A stretch of 64,000 bases of DNA, taken from Methylocystis sp. ATCC 49242 (GTDB lineage: Bacteria; Pseudomonadota; Alphaproteobacteria; Rhizobiales; Beijerinckiaceae). Of the stretch, positions 29,552-39,029 are shown piece by piece (position 1 is the first letter of the stretch; the number at the start of each line of letters is the position of its first letter). The stretch covers positions 1,804,356 through 1,868,355 of the forward strand of contig NZ_KE124774.1 of assembly GCF_000188155.2 (NCBI RefSeq), in the 5' to 3' direction. The position numbers were made by a program, and so were the translations under genes. A model generated the notes under the pieces. That model had not been told where the DNA came from. It searched no databases and saw only the letters and a list, made by a program, of their open reading frames with translations.

Positions 29552-30058
29552 TCAAGGCTGCGACGGCTCCTCCGCCACATGCGCCTCGAGAAAATCCAGG
29601 GCCTCCTTCGGCGCGCCAGCGAGCGGCAGGGCGACGAAATGATTCGTCGCGAGAATGAGCAGCCATACGCCCTCGAACCGCCAGATCGCCCTGATCGCCG
29701 GCCATTCGAGCAGCGAGGCGGGACCGGGACCGTCGATGACGACGCCGTCGTCGCGCAGACGGGCCATCGCCCAGCGCCCGCGCATGGCCTCGATCTTCCC
29801 GCGCATCATGCGCCAGTGCATGCGCCAGCCGGAGAAAACGAAGATGGCGAGAATGGCCACGGCGGCGATGAAAAGCTCGACCGCGAGCTCATGGTCACCC
29901 GAGAAATACAGCCCGGCGCAGGCGACGAGAATCGCCGCGAGCGGCAGGAAGGTCTTGAGAGGCGCCTCGCGAAACAGCGCGCGGGTCACGAATCCCGTGA
30001 CCGCCGACCGCATCAGCTTCTCGTCGTAACGCAACGGGAAAACATAGCGGTCGGTCAT
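29552..30058 (-). CDS. Two-helix membrane protein downstream of mdh (YcxB-like)
   Basis: This 168-residue protein has an N-terminal soluble stretch, two adjacent transmembrane helices (TFLPLAAILVACAGLYF and LFIAAVAILAIFVFSG) and a C-terminal soluble domain with RLRDDGVVIDGPG and FEGVWLLILATNHFVALPL. The plan and the hydrophobic FVALPL end resemble YcxB-like proteins of unknown function. It starts 13 bases after mdh ends and so is probably co-transcribed with it. A role in central metabolism is not implied. Confidence 0.75.
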   Translation of the reverse strand: MTDRYVFPLRYDEKLMRSAVTGFVTRALFREAPLKTFLPLAAILVACAGLYFSGDHELAVELFIAAVAILAIFVFSGWRMHWRMMRGKIEAMRGRWAMARLRDDGVVIDGPGPASLLEWPAIRAIWRFEGVWLLILATNHFVALPLAGAPKEALDFLEAHVAEEPSQP

Positions 30059-30071
30059 GGGGAAAAACCCG

Positions 30072-31037
<966 letters not shown>

Positions 31038-31306
31038 TTATCTCATGCTGGACTTCAGATGAAACTGCTACCCCGGTTTCGCGCCGGATGGAAGACGCAA
31101 GGGCGGCTTTTTCACGCCGCGAATCCCCAATCGGAACAGAGCGGCTCCATCGCCCAAAAGCCCGGCGCCTCGCAGCGGGCGCCTGAATCCTGCGCAACAC
31201 TCCCGCCGGAACGGGGCGCGCAAATGTCGCAGCGGATTGCGCGGGCGGGCCAGGCTTCCTACCTCACCGGACAGTCGCCGTTCCGGCGATCGGAAAGGGT
31301 GAAAAC

Positions 31307-31870
31307 ATGGGCAAGCAATTTGCGCAGGGCCGTTTCGGCGCCCTCGTCGCTGCGGCGGCCGCGGTTTTTCTTGCGGGCGGCGCGATGGCGGCGGAGGACG
31401 CCGACGAAGCGGAACTGCTGAAATACTTTGAGAAAGTTGACGTCTGGCATTTCCCGGTCGACACGACCGTTCGCTACAACAACCAGGACGCCGTGGTCAC
31501 GCGCGAGCTGGTCTTTCAGCCCCCGGCGAGCGGCGAGCTTTGCTACGTCCGTTTCGACGTCGTAAAGGGCGAGGGCGATTACGGCTTCGGCCTCAAGCCC
31601 GCGACCGCCGCCGGCCCCCGCAAGAACACCGAATGGGGAATCAACGTCCTCAAACGAGGGACGGTTCTGAACCAGTGGTATTCGGCGCTGCGGATGAACG
31701 TCATCTATTTTTTCGTCGAGGGTCCGAAGGCCGAAGGCGCGAAGGAAATCTGCGCCCGCAAGCAGGCGGCCCCCACGGCGCAGGCCGGAAACGCCTATCA
31801 GGGCCCCTGGTCCGACCTCGTGACCAAGGCCAAGGCGATCCACGGCTGGCCGGCGACGGGCTCCAGGTGA
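31307..31870 (+). CDS. Secreted hypothetical protein
   Basis: This 187-residue protein has a Sec signal peptide (FGALVAAAAAVFLAGGAMAA). The mature part has two cysteines (ELCYVRFD and EICARK) and a beta-rich pattern (TTVRYNNQDAVVTRELVFQP). I do not recognise a domain. GGAAAGG precedes the ATG. It is divergent from mdh; the 271 bp between them hold both promoters, not resolved. tRNA-Lys follows. Confidence 0.72.
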   Translation: MGKQFAQGRFGALVAAAAAVFLAGGAMAAEDADEAELLKYFEKVDVWHFPVDTTVRYNNQDAVVTRELVFQPPASGELCYVRFDVVKGEGDYGFGLKPATAAGPRKNTEWGINVLKRGTVLNQWYSALRMNVIYFFVEGPKAEGAKEICARKQAAPTAQAGNAYQGPWSDLVTKAKAIHGWPATGSR

Positions 31871-31967
31871 CAGAAATCTGACGGCGAGCGAATTACGGCG
31901 CTGGACATGGCGAGGCGCATTTGTTATTCGCTCGCTCGTTCCGGGGGCGCTGCGTCGCCCTACGGAC

Positions 31968-32043
<76 letters not shown>

Positions 32044-32174
32044 ATAAAATCAACGGGTTAAGTTGGTTTTTGGCCGCTGGAAACTCCCCGGAAAAAAGTT
32101 GTAAACAGGCGTAAACTTTTCGAGCCCTCAACCGGGCGCGGAAGGGTGCCAGTCTCCAGGCCGAGGACGCTCCA

Positions 32175-32477
32175 ATGAAGTTCGCAGTCGCCTTGGCGCT
32201 GCTTTTCTCACTCACGAGCGTTTCCCTCCCCGACGCGGCGGATGCTCGGCCGGGGCGAACTCAGTCCTCCGCTGAACGCCGGAAGCCCAAAGTCAAAGCG
32301 GGCGATATCAGCGGGGTAGAGACGATCAAGCCTCAGGAGCCCCCCTCAAAAGATCGCGAAAGCGGGCGCGGCTGGAACGGCGCTTACGTCGGCGTCAACG
32401 CGGGGGCGGGGTTTGGAACGACGGCTGGGACAAACGTCGTGGTTCCAATTGGAACCGCCAGTCAGGCGGGCAAATAA
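32175..32477 (+). CDS. Small secreted protein, copy 1 (first-strand Omp25-like end)
   Basis: This 100-residue protein has a signal peptide (FAVALALLFSLTSVSLP), a basic Ser/Lys-rich region, and the segment VETIKPQEPPSKDRESG. It ends with WNGAYVGVNAGAGFGTTAG and a short tail. The last segment resembles the first beta strand of Omp25/RopB-type barrels (WTGFYVGVNAG), but no barrel follows. It sits 131 bp behind tRNA-Lys. A paralogue with the same truncation point is at 35707-36024, which argues for a genuine short protein rather than a decayed porin. Confidence 0.7.
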   Translation: MKFAVALALLFSLTSVSLPDAADARPGRTQSSAERRKPKVKAGDISGVETIKPQEPPSKDRESGRGWNGAYVGVNAGAGFGTTAGTNVVVPIGTASQAGK

Positions 32478-32647
32478 GAGAGCAGAGAGCGGGGCCATTT
32501 AGTTGCCGCCCCTCCCCCATTTCATTTGTCCGACGTCGCAGTAGCCGGAGACGCTTGGGACGGATGTTGCGGGGTCCGTGAGGGCCGACTGCGCCCAAGT
32601 TCAATTTTGAACCGGCGTCGACCTCGGCCCATCTCTTTCTCGCAAAA

Positions 32648-33180
32648 CTATCTCGCCTTTGGATGTGGCGCGCCGAGGTATGGGAACTCGTTCAGGATAT
32701 CTGTGTGCGGCTTAAGCCCATCGGGCGGGATATCGCCCTTGGACAGGAAAGCGAGACGGTGATTGATGACATCGTCGGCAAAAACACGGCCGTTGGGGTA
32801 TCCCGCGGGCTGCGAAGGATCGTAGCTTAGCATGTCGGGCAGGATGGCATGAGCATCGATGGCATCGATCGCTTCGTCGCGGGTGTAGTTGCCAGTATGT
32901 CCCATCAGGTGGATAAATTGCTCAAGCCAGCGCTGACGATCGTTGACCGGTTCGCTGGCGTTATATTCCTCCTGGGTCTCATCAGTGTTGAAGAAGCTGC
33001 TGACCGACGGGTGACCGGCGCGATCGACATGAACGAGTTCACCGTCCCGCCGCACGCTGCATCGTCCCCAAATGCGGATCGCAGGATTGCCGCCAAGTTC
33101 ACTTGTCGGCAATTCGATCACAGTCGAGAGCACATTGGCTTCCGTGTTCGAATCCTTGCCAGTCCAGGGAGACTTGCCGC
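32648..33180 (-). pseudogene. DUF4331 protein, C-terminal fragment
   Basis: This is the last ~177 residues of a DUF4331-type secreted protein: STVIELPTSELGGNP, IRIWGRCSVRR, a characteristic DRAGHPSVSSFFNT, AGYPNGRVFADDVINHRLAF and a terminal PHTDILNEFPYLG. The frame runs open (upstream of the first possible start, GTG at 33133) straight into the left end of the IS element at 33181-33184. The N-terminal two thirds and the signal peptide are missing and are not found on the far side of the IS, so the gene is broken. Confidence 0.85.
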
Positions 33181-33183
33181 CTA

Positions 33184-34048
33184 GAGGGTGTTATGTACTT
33201 TGGTGATTGATTGTCTTAGTAGAATCGGATGTCTCCGATTCGCAAACCTTATCCGTCTGACGTCAGCGACGAAGAATGGTCGCTGGTTGCGCCTTATCTG
33301 ACGCTCATGGACGAAGGCGCGCCGCAGCGTCAACATTCGCTGCGCGAGCTGTTCAACGGCCTGCGTTACGTGCTGCGCTACGGCATCGCCTGGCGCGCCA
33401 TGCCCAACGATCTGCCGCCATGGTTCGCCGTGTATCAGCAATCGCAGCGCTGGCTGTCGGCGGGCGTGTTCGAGGCGCTTGCGCAGGATCTGCGCGCCCA
33501 GTTGCGCGTCGCTTCCGGGCGGGCGGCGGAGCCGACGGCGGCGATCATCGACAGCCGCACCTTGCGCTCGACCCCTGAGAGCGGCCCACGAGCGGGCTAT
33601 GACGGCGCGAAGCGAAAGCGCGGCTCGAAGCTGCACATGGCAGTCGACACATTGGGCCATTTGCTGGCGTTGCATGTCACGCCGGCGAATGTCGATGACC
33701 GCGCCGAGGTCGGCAAGCTCATCGCAGCCGTGCAGGATGTGACAGGCGAAAGCGTCGAACTCGTTTATGTCGATCAGGGCTACACCGGCGAAAAGGCGTC
33801 CGAGGCCGCAAAGGCGCAGGGCGCCGAGCTTTGCGTCGTCAAACTCGCCGAGGCCAAAAAAGGCTTCGTGTTGCTGCCCAAGCGCTGGGTGGTCGAGCGT
33901 TCATTCGCCTGGGCGACGCGATGCAGGCGGCTCGTCAAAGACTACGAGCGCTATGCTCAGACCCTCGCAGGACTCCACGTCGTCGCCTTCGCATGTCTCA
34001 TGCTCAAGCGCGCAGCAGATTTCATGATCCAAGGTGCATAACACCCTC
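33184..34048 (+). mobile_element. IS5-family insertion sequence (complete)
   Basis: Terminal inverted repeats start GAGGGTGTTATG at 33184 and end with its complement at 34048, with further partial match inward. The flanking TA (33182-33183 and 34049-34050), or CTAG counted one base wider on each side, is the target duplication, as expected for this family. One intact transposase fills the element. It sits between a DUF4331 fragment and an IS110 fragment. The intact ORF and matching ends suggest a recent insertion. Confidence 0.92.
33229..34041 (+). CDS. IS5-family DDE transposase
   Basis: This 270-residue transposase contains the N-terminal DUF4096-like domain (DEEWSLVAPYL ... YGIAWRAMPNDLPPW) and a DDE domain. 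The catalytic acids are probably the Asp in AAIIDSRTL, the Asp in YVDQGYTGEK and the Glu in WVVERSFAWATRCRRL. It is expressed as one frame with no programmed frameshift and ends 7 bases before the right inverted repeat ends. Confidence 0.93.
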   Translation: MSPIRKPYPSDVSDEEWSLVAPYLTLMDEGAPQRQHSLRELFNGLRYVLRYGIAWRAMPNDLPPWFAVYQQSQRWLSAGVFEALAQDLRAQLRVASGRAAEPTAAIIDSRTLRSTPESGPRAGYDGAKRKRGSKLHMAVDTLGHLLALHVTPANVDDRAEVGKLIAAVQDVTGESVELVYVDQGYTGEKASEAAKAQGAELCVVKLAEAKKGFVLLPKRWVVERSFAWATRCRRLVKDYERYAQTLAGLHVVAFACLMLKRAADFMIQGA

Positions 34049-34050
34049 TA

Positions 34051-34995
34051 GTCGCCAATAGGGTTAGACTTGTGAACCAGATCCGCGGCCTACTCGGCGA
34101 GCACGGCGTCGTTATTGCGCAGACCATCGGCAATCTTCGGCGCGCTTTGCCGCGGATCGTCGACGAGGAAAGCAACGGTCTGAACAGCATTGTTCGGGAG
34201 TTGATCGGCGAATTGCGGGAGGAATTGATCGACCTTGATAGGCGGGTCGCAATTTACGATCGCAAAATCCGGGAATTGTATCGAACAAGCGCAGCATGTC
34301 AGCGCCTCGGCATGGTCGAAGGAATTGGACCTATTACTGCGACAGCGCTGGTCGCAGCGGCTGGCGATGCAAAATGCTTCAAGAATGGACGGCAGTTCGC
34401 GGCATGGATCGGACTTGTCCCGAGACAACGATCGAGTGGCGGCCGATCGCGGCTGCTCGGCATCAGCAAACGCGGCGACCGATATCTTCGTACCTTGCTT
34501 ATCCACGGCGCACGCGCCGCCTTGGGCCGGATACGAGGGAAGCAGGATCCGAGAAGCCTTTGGCTGCTCAAAGCGCGCGAACGCCATCATCCAAATGTCG
34601 TCGCCGTCGCGCTCGCCAACAAGAACGCGCGGATCGCATGGAGCTTGCTCGCCAGCGGCATGAGCTACGATCAGCGTCTAACCGTCAGCTCGGCCTAACC
34701 GCAGCTAAGCATCCGGGAAACAGACAACCAACGAGATTCCCACCAGCAATTGCAACGATTGGCAGTGATGGCGAAACGGTCACTCCGTCGATTCCCGAAC
34801 CTGATGTGTGGACCGGCATGGCGAGAGCCAATGCCTTGGGGGCATTGAGGTGGAAGCGCGCGAAAATCCATCGAGGCTCGCGGCAAGAACTTTTTCGGCC
34901 GCATCATGAAGCCGGATATACGTCAGCAGTTGTGACCGAAAGTCGGAACTGTCAAAGCCGTTGCAATCGGGCGGGGTCCATATACGTCCACCCCA
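34051..34995 (+). pseudogene. IS110-family element remnant (transposase C-terminal half and right flank)
   Basis: From the IS5 border the frame VANRVRLVNQIRGLLGEHG continues to 34698 and encodes the C-terminal Transposase_20 domain (LGMVEGIGPITATALVAAAG, FAAWIGLVPRQRSSGG with the Ser nucleophile, GDRYLRTLLIHGARA). The DEDD/RuvC-like N-terminal half is absent, so it is inactive. About 300 bp of non-coding sequence after the stop probably belong to the element's right end. Confidence 0.85.
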
Positions 34996-35004
34996 TCAGT
35001 TCAA

Positions 35005-35127
35005 CAGGCGCAGCAGCGAACCATCGATGAAACCTGGCGACAGATCGGACGCCTCGCAAAAGACATCCAGCCACAAGAATGCAGCAACTACTTCACAAAC
35101 GCAGGATACGCTTCCGTCAAAATATGA
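35005..35127 (+). pseudogene. IS630-family transposase, C-terminal remnant
   Basis: The plus-strand frame ending at the TGA 35125-35127 reads TIDETWRQIGRLAKD and then ECSNYFTNAGYASVKI. The (E)C-NYF-x-x-AGY end is characteristic of IS630-family transposases. Only about 40 codons remain. The fragment abuts the broken integrase. Confidence 0.65.
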
Positions 35128-35129
35128 AA

Positions 35130-35546
35130 CCGTCTAATGTGATTCACCACACGCTCGATTATTGGCAAGGCGACGTCGAGCCGCGCCATGCCACTGAGGG
35201 CCGTGCGCCGAAGATCGTGCAACGCGAACGGCGGCATGGCGTCATCGCCCGACGCCTTCGCCATGGCCGCCAAGGCGTCGTCTAACCGCCGCTTCGCCCG
35301 CGAAAAGCCCGACGGCGGCGTGTCGCCCGAAGAAAACAGAAAGCCCTGCCCGCCGCCGAAACGCGGCAATGCTGCGATGATTTGCAGGGCTTGCGGCGAC
35401 AATGGAACGCGATGTTCAAGGCCATTCTTCGAACGCGCGGCGGGAATCGTCCACAGCGCCGACGCAAGGTCGACGTCGGCCCAAGTCATGCCCGCGACTT
35501 CGCTACGCCGCTGGCCCGTCAACGCCAGCAATTGAAATATCAGCGG
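35130..35546 (-). pseudogene. Tyrosine recombinase (integrase) fragment, truncated at both ends
   Basis: The minus-strand frame encodes part of a phage-integrase catalytic domain: LIFQLLALTGQRRSEVAG (first catalytic Arg), WTIPAARSKNGLEHRVPLS, FALHDLRRTALSGMARL (His-x-x-Arg box) and IERVVNH. Sequence after VVNH diverges at the IS630 remnant, so the catalytic Tyr is missing. Upstream of LIFQ the frame runs into a tRNA 3' end. It is probably a relic of a tRNA-targeting island. Confidence 0.85.
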
Positions 35547-35577
35547 GTCCTAGGTTCGATCCCTAGTGTGCCCACCA
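35539..35577 (+). repeat. tRNA 3'-end remnant, candidate island attachment site
   Basis: From ATCAGCGGG to CCCACCA this copies the 3' third of a tRNA-Lys-like gene, including a full T-arm (CCTAGGTTCGATCCCTAGT) and CCA. It is followed by ATAAAATCA, as after the intact tRNA-Lys at 31968. T-stem differences show it derives from a different tRNA than that one or has diverged. No 5' half is present. Confidence 0.75.
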
Positions 35578-35706
35578 ATAAAATCATAGATTTATGTTGG
35601 CTTTTCGGCCGCTGGAAATTCCCCGTAAAAGCGTTAAACAGTTATAAGCTTTCCGAGCCTTCGATCGGGCTTCGACGGACGCCTTTTACATTTCGGGGAC
35701 GATCCA

Positions 35707-36024
35707 ATGAACCTCGCCGTCACCCTGGCGCTTCTTTTCTCACTTACCAGCGTTTCCATTCCCGACGTGGCGGATGCCCAGCCGGCGCACCCTCGCCCCT
35801 TCGCTGGTAATCAGACGCCCCGTTCCGCGCGCGCCAAAGTCAAAGCGAGCCGCGTCGGCGGCGTCGAGACGATCAAGCCTCAGGAACCCCCGTCGAAAGA
35901 TCGCGAAAGCGGGAGCGGCTGGAACGGCGCTTACGTCGGCGTCAACGCCGGAGCGGGGTTCGGCGCGACAGCCGGGACCAACGTCGTGCTTCCTTTCGGA
36001 GCTTCAGGACAGCCGGAGAGATAG
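35707..36024 (+). CDS. Small secreted protein, copy 2 (first-strand Omp25-like end)
   Basis: This 105-residue paralogue of the protein at 32175-32477 has a signal peptide (LAVTLALLFSLTSVSIP), a variable basic region, then VETIKPQEPPSKDRESG and WNGAYVGVNAGAGFGATAG, ending a few residues later, as in copy 1. It again lies about 130 bp behind a tRNA 3' end, with related leader sequence (GGCCGCTGGAAA-TTCCCCG). Function unknown. The next 277 bp hold no clear feature. Confidence 0.7.
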   Translation: MNLAVTLALLFSLTSVSIPDVADAQPAHPRPFAGNQTPRSARAKVKASRVGGVETIKPQEPPSKDRESGSGWNGAYVGVNAGAGFGATAGTNVVLPFGASGQPER

Positions 36025-36301
36025 GATAGCCGAGTATCGACAGCGGCTCGGTCTCGACGAGTCCCGGCAAAAATGCGAGGCTTGGCGCAGAGGCCAAATT
36101 GGGCTGCGTTCGCGTAGCTCGATCTGGAACGAGACGCCGACGGAGCATCATTTTCCCAAGACAGACCCGGCCGGCCGCCACGGGTGAAACCGGGACTTCC
36201 CGAAAATGTCGGTCGAATCTCGGGGACGGATTCAAACGACCAATTGCCGTCCATGAAGATGGGCTCGTCGATGCGGCTGACCAAAATCGACCGGGCAGCG
36301 G

Positions 36302-37924
36302 ATGAGGACCCAATACATGCTAAGCGCGGCGTTCAATATCGTAAAATGGTCCTTGGCGCTGCTGAGTCTTGTCGCAATTATATTTCTCGGCGTTCGGATT
36401 TATGATTCTCAACGCGGCCTGCCTCTCGACGTGTGGCATACCTACGCGCCCGACGAACTGAACGTCGAGGAAATGGAAAAGGCGGATTGGCGCGACTACC
36501 TCGCAAACGAGGAGAAAATATTCGATTTGATGCGTGTCAACGTCAGCAGGAAACTTACCCCCGACGAACAAGTCCCCTTCAATCGATACTTCGAAGGTAG
36601 TCCTGTCTATCCGGCAAATTTCCTGCGGGACTGGAATCGCTCCTATACTTTGGAGCCTTCAGGACCGCCGTCAGGCGCCGTCGTGTTGCTGCACGGATTG
36701 ACGGATTCTCCTTACAGCCTGCGTCACATTGCTTCTTATTATCGAGATCGGGGTTTTTTTGCTGTCGCCATCAGATTGCCCGCGCACGGTACAACGCCCG
36801 CAGCCTTGACGACCGTCGAATGGCGATCATGGGTGGCGGCCACCCGGCTGGCTGTGAGAGAGGCGCGACGACGGGCGCCCGCTCCTTTGCCAATCCACAT
36901 CGTCGGCTTCTCGAATGGCGGATCGCTTGCCCTGAAATATGCGCTGGACGCCATAGAGAACAAAGATTTGGCGCGAGCCGACCGGCTGATACTGATTTCG
37001 CCAATGGTCGGCGTCACCCGTTTCGCGCGCTTCGCGGGTTTCGCGGGGCTTCCGGCAATGTTTCCAGCCTTCGCCAAGGCCGCCTGGCTCAGCGTGATGC
37101 CGGAATTCAATCCGTTCAAATATAATTCCTTTCCCGTAAACGGCGCGCGTCAATCCTATCTGCTGACAGATTCGCTTCGAACGCAGATCGCCGCGCTTCA
37201 ACGTGACCGACGATTGGGGGATCTGCCGCCAATTCTCACTTTTCAGTCCGTGATGGATTTCACGGTCAGCACGCCGGCGGTCCTTTCGGGGCTTTACGAT
37301 CATCTTCCCGCCAATGGCAGCGAACTGGTCCTGTTCGACGTGAATCGTAACGTCAAGTTCGGACCGCTGCTTCGAGAAACTGCCGATACAAAACTTTCAA
37401 GGATCGTGCCGCCCTGGGTCAGAAACTACCGCCTGACAATCATCACCAACGCTGGCGAGGGAACCGACGAGGCGTCGGAGCAGGTGGTGGAGGTGGGCGC
37501 GGTGGAGGAGCACAGCCGCAGGCTTGGCATTGACTATCCAAAAGGCGTCTTTTCGCTCTCGCATGTTGCATTACCGTTCCCGCTTAGCGACTCGCTTTAT
37601 GGCCTGACGCCCGATAACTCCGAGGACTTCGGCGTCCACCTGGGATCTCTCGCCCCGCGCGGCGAGCGGGGCACGCTGATCGTCAGTCTCGACGCCCTCC
37701 TGCGCATGTCGTCAAATCCGTTCTTCCCTTATCTGGTCGAGAGGATCGGAGCGCAGATTCCGGTCTCTCCGACCCGAAAGGTTCTCGAGCCCGTCGGAAC
37801 GGCGCCTGTTCCAGAACGGCGGGAAGAATTTGTTCCCTCCCCGCCTGCTGCTGCTCCAGCGCAAAACCATAACCGCTCGCCGGCGAAGGGCGACAGCACG
37901 ACGAGAAGTCGGCGCTCCCGCTAA
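36302..37924 (+). CDS. Membrane-anchored alpha/beta hydrolase
   Basis: This 540-residue protein has one N-terminal transmembrane helix (WSLALLSLVAIIFLGVRIY) and a periplasmic alpha/beta-hydrolase domain. The oxyanion region is VVLLHGLTDSPYS, the nucleophile elbow is GFSNGG, and the cap is long. A candidate catalytic His lies in LSHVALPF near residue 420. The C-terminus is Pro/Arg-rich and disordered. The substrate is unknown; lipase or esterase is likely. It lies in the accessory region, and the bases are visibly less GC-rich than in the neighbouring core genes. Confidence 0.78.
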   Translation: MRTQYMLSAAFNIVKWSLALLSLVAIIFLGVRIYDSQRGLPLDVWHTYAPDELNVEEMEKADWRDYLANEEKIFDLMRVNVSRKLTPDEQVPFNRYFEGSPVYPANFLRDWNRSYTLEPSGPPSGAVVLLHGLTDSPYSLRHIASYYRDRGFFAVAIRLPAHGTTPAALTTVEWRSWVAATRLAVREARRRAPAPLPIHIVGFSNGGSLALKYALDAIENKDLARADRLILISPMVGVTRFARFAGFAGLPAMFPAFAKAAWLSVMPEFNPFKYNSFPVNGARQSYLLTDSLRTQIAALQRDRRLGDLPPILTFQSVMDFTVSTPAVLSGLYDHLPANGSELVLFDVNRNVKFGPLLRETADTKLSRIVPPWVRNYRLTIITNAGEGTDEASEQVVEVGAVEEHSRRLGIDYPKGVFSLSHVALPFPLSDSLYGLTPDNSEDFGVHLGSLAPRGERGTLIVSLDALLRMSSNPFFPYLVERIGAQIPVSPTRKVLEPVGTAPVPERREEFVPSPPAAAPAQNHNRSPAKGDSTTRSRRSR

Positions 37925-38048
37925 AAACATCCGCACGACACGCCAAAAAAACCGCCCAAGGTCAAGGCTGGCTATGGAGAGCGGCGCTGCGACGGGACGC
38001 CCGCCGACCACTGTCGTCATCTTGACGGCGGCCAAATTTAGGAGGAAC

Positions 38049-38363
38049 ATGAGTGCTGTAATATTAACGATTTCGGGGAGGACACAAAAAGTGGACGTCG
38101 AAGCTGAAAAAGACAAAACAATCTCTCGGCGGTCATTCGTCGCCGCATTGCTCGGCGCTGCGCTGGTAATTCCGGCCGTTACTCTTGCGCCCTCGGACGC
38201 GGAAGCCCAGGAGTCTCAGGAGCGGCAATTCACCAGTTTTCGTCACAAGCCGCGAACGACGCGGCCCCGGAGCCATACGAGAGGATCACGTCGCCATCGG
38301 CGCGTCGCCCGCGTGCGACACACCGGGCGCCCGCAGCCGCGCCCTGACGTTCCCCAGCAATAA
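38049..38363 (+). CDS. Small Tat-exported basic protein
   Basis: This 104-residue protein has a twin-arginine motif SRRSFVAALLG, a hydrophobic run and a cleavage-like PSDAEAQ, then a short mature region very rich in Arg and His. AGGAGG lies just before the ATG, but only 3 bases away; a GTG at 38091 preceded by GGGGAGG at 9 bases is an alternative start. Small Tat-signal proteins with basic tails are common and unexplained in this group. A terminator follows. Confidence 0.65.
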   Translation: MSAVILTISGRTQKVDVEAEKDKTISRRSFVAALLGAALVIPAVTLAPSDAEAQESQERQFTSFRHKPRTTRPRSHTRGSRRHRRVARVRHTGRPQPRPDVPQQ

Positions 38364-38382
38364 GTCGGGTCTCGTCCCGGAC

Positions 38383-38419
38383 CGCGTCGCTCCTGAAATA
38401 AATCGGGGCGACGCGTTTT
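38383..38419 (+). terminator. Intrinsic terminator after the Tat protein gene
   Basis: An 11-bp stem (38383-38393 with 38405-38415, one G-U pair) is followed by TTTTC, 20 bases past the stop codon. Confidence 0.75.
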
Positions 38420-38598
38420 CCTGCGTTATGACGGAACCGGCGACTACCTCAATTTTTTGTTTGTAAATTCTTCGGAATTTACCAAGCGCCGCGCTAAAAT
38501 CGAGCGCTCGAGCCAAGCCCCTGCAGTCTCGCGAACCCATGACAGGCAGGCGCCTGAAGAAATCGCCGAGAAAGTTGAAACGGCACGGAGAGATTTAA

Positions 38599-38931
38599 AT
38601 GCTTTGGCTGATCCGGTTCACAGGCCTCCTCGGCAAAGCAGTCGTGCTCGAATTTGTCCACGTATTTGGATTGATAGTGTTTCTGATCGCGATTCTGCTC
38701 GGTTATTTCCGCAGTTACTGGTGGACCGTGCCTGCGCTCGCCATAGTAACAGGATTTATCGCCGATAATTTTATCGACCACGTCTATCTGACGGACATAC
38801 TCGAAAGGGCAGTTTCCGCGAACAGACGCGGCGCTTTCGTGATCATCGTCTATTTTGCGATCACAATCAGCGGATACCTCGCCGGAATTATCGGTCGCAT
38901 TCTCTTTAATCGGCGGAGACGCGCCAGTTAA
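38599..38931 (+). CDS. Small integral membrane protein
   Basis: This 110-residue protein consists mostly of three hydrophobic helices (VLEFVHVFGLIVFLIAILLG, WWTVPALAIVTGFIA, GAFVIIVYFAITISGYLAGI in part) and a basic C-terminus (RRRRAS). A GGAGAG sequence precedes the ATG. There are no recognisable domains. It stands alone, convergent with the AI-2E-type permease. Confidence 0.65.
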   Translation: MLWLIRFTGLLGKAVVLEFVHVFGLIVFLIAILLGYFRSYWWTVPALAIVTGFIADNFIDHVYLTDILERAVSANRRGAFVIIVYFAITISGYLAGIIGRILFNRRRRAS

Positions 38932-39029
38932 GATCGCTTACACGTCGCTTCCAAAGATATCGAAATGCTCTGGCCCGACTGATGAATTTGGTCTGCAGGT
39001 AACGCTCCCCTTGTGCGTGTTTGTGAAAG

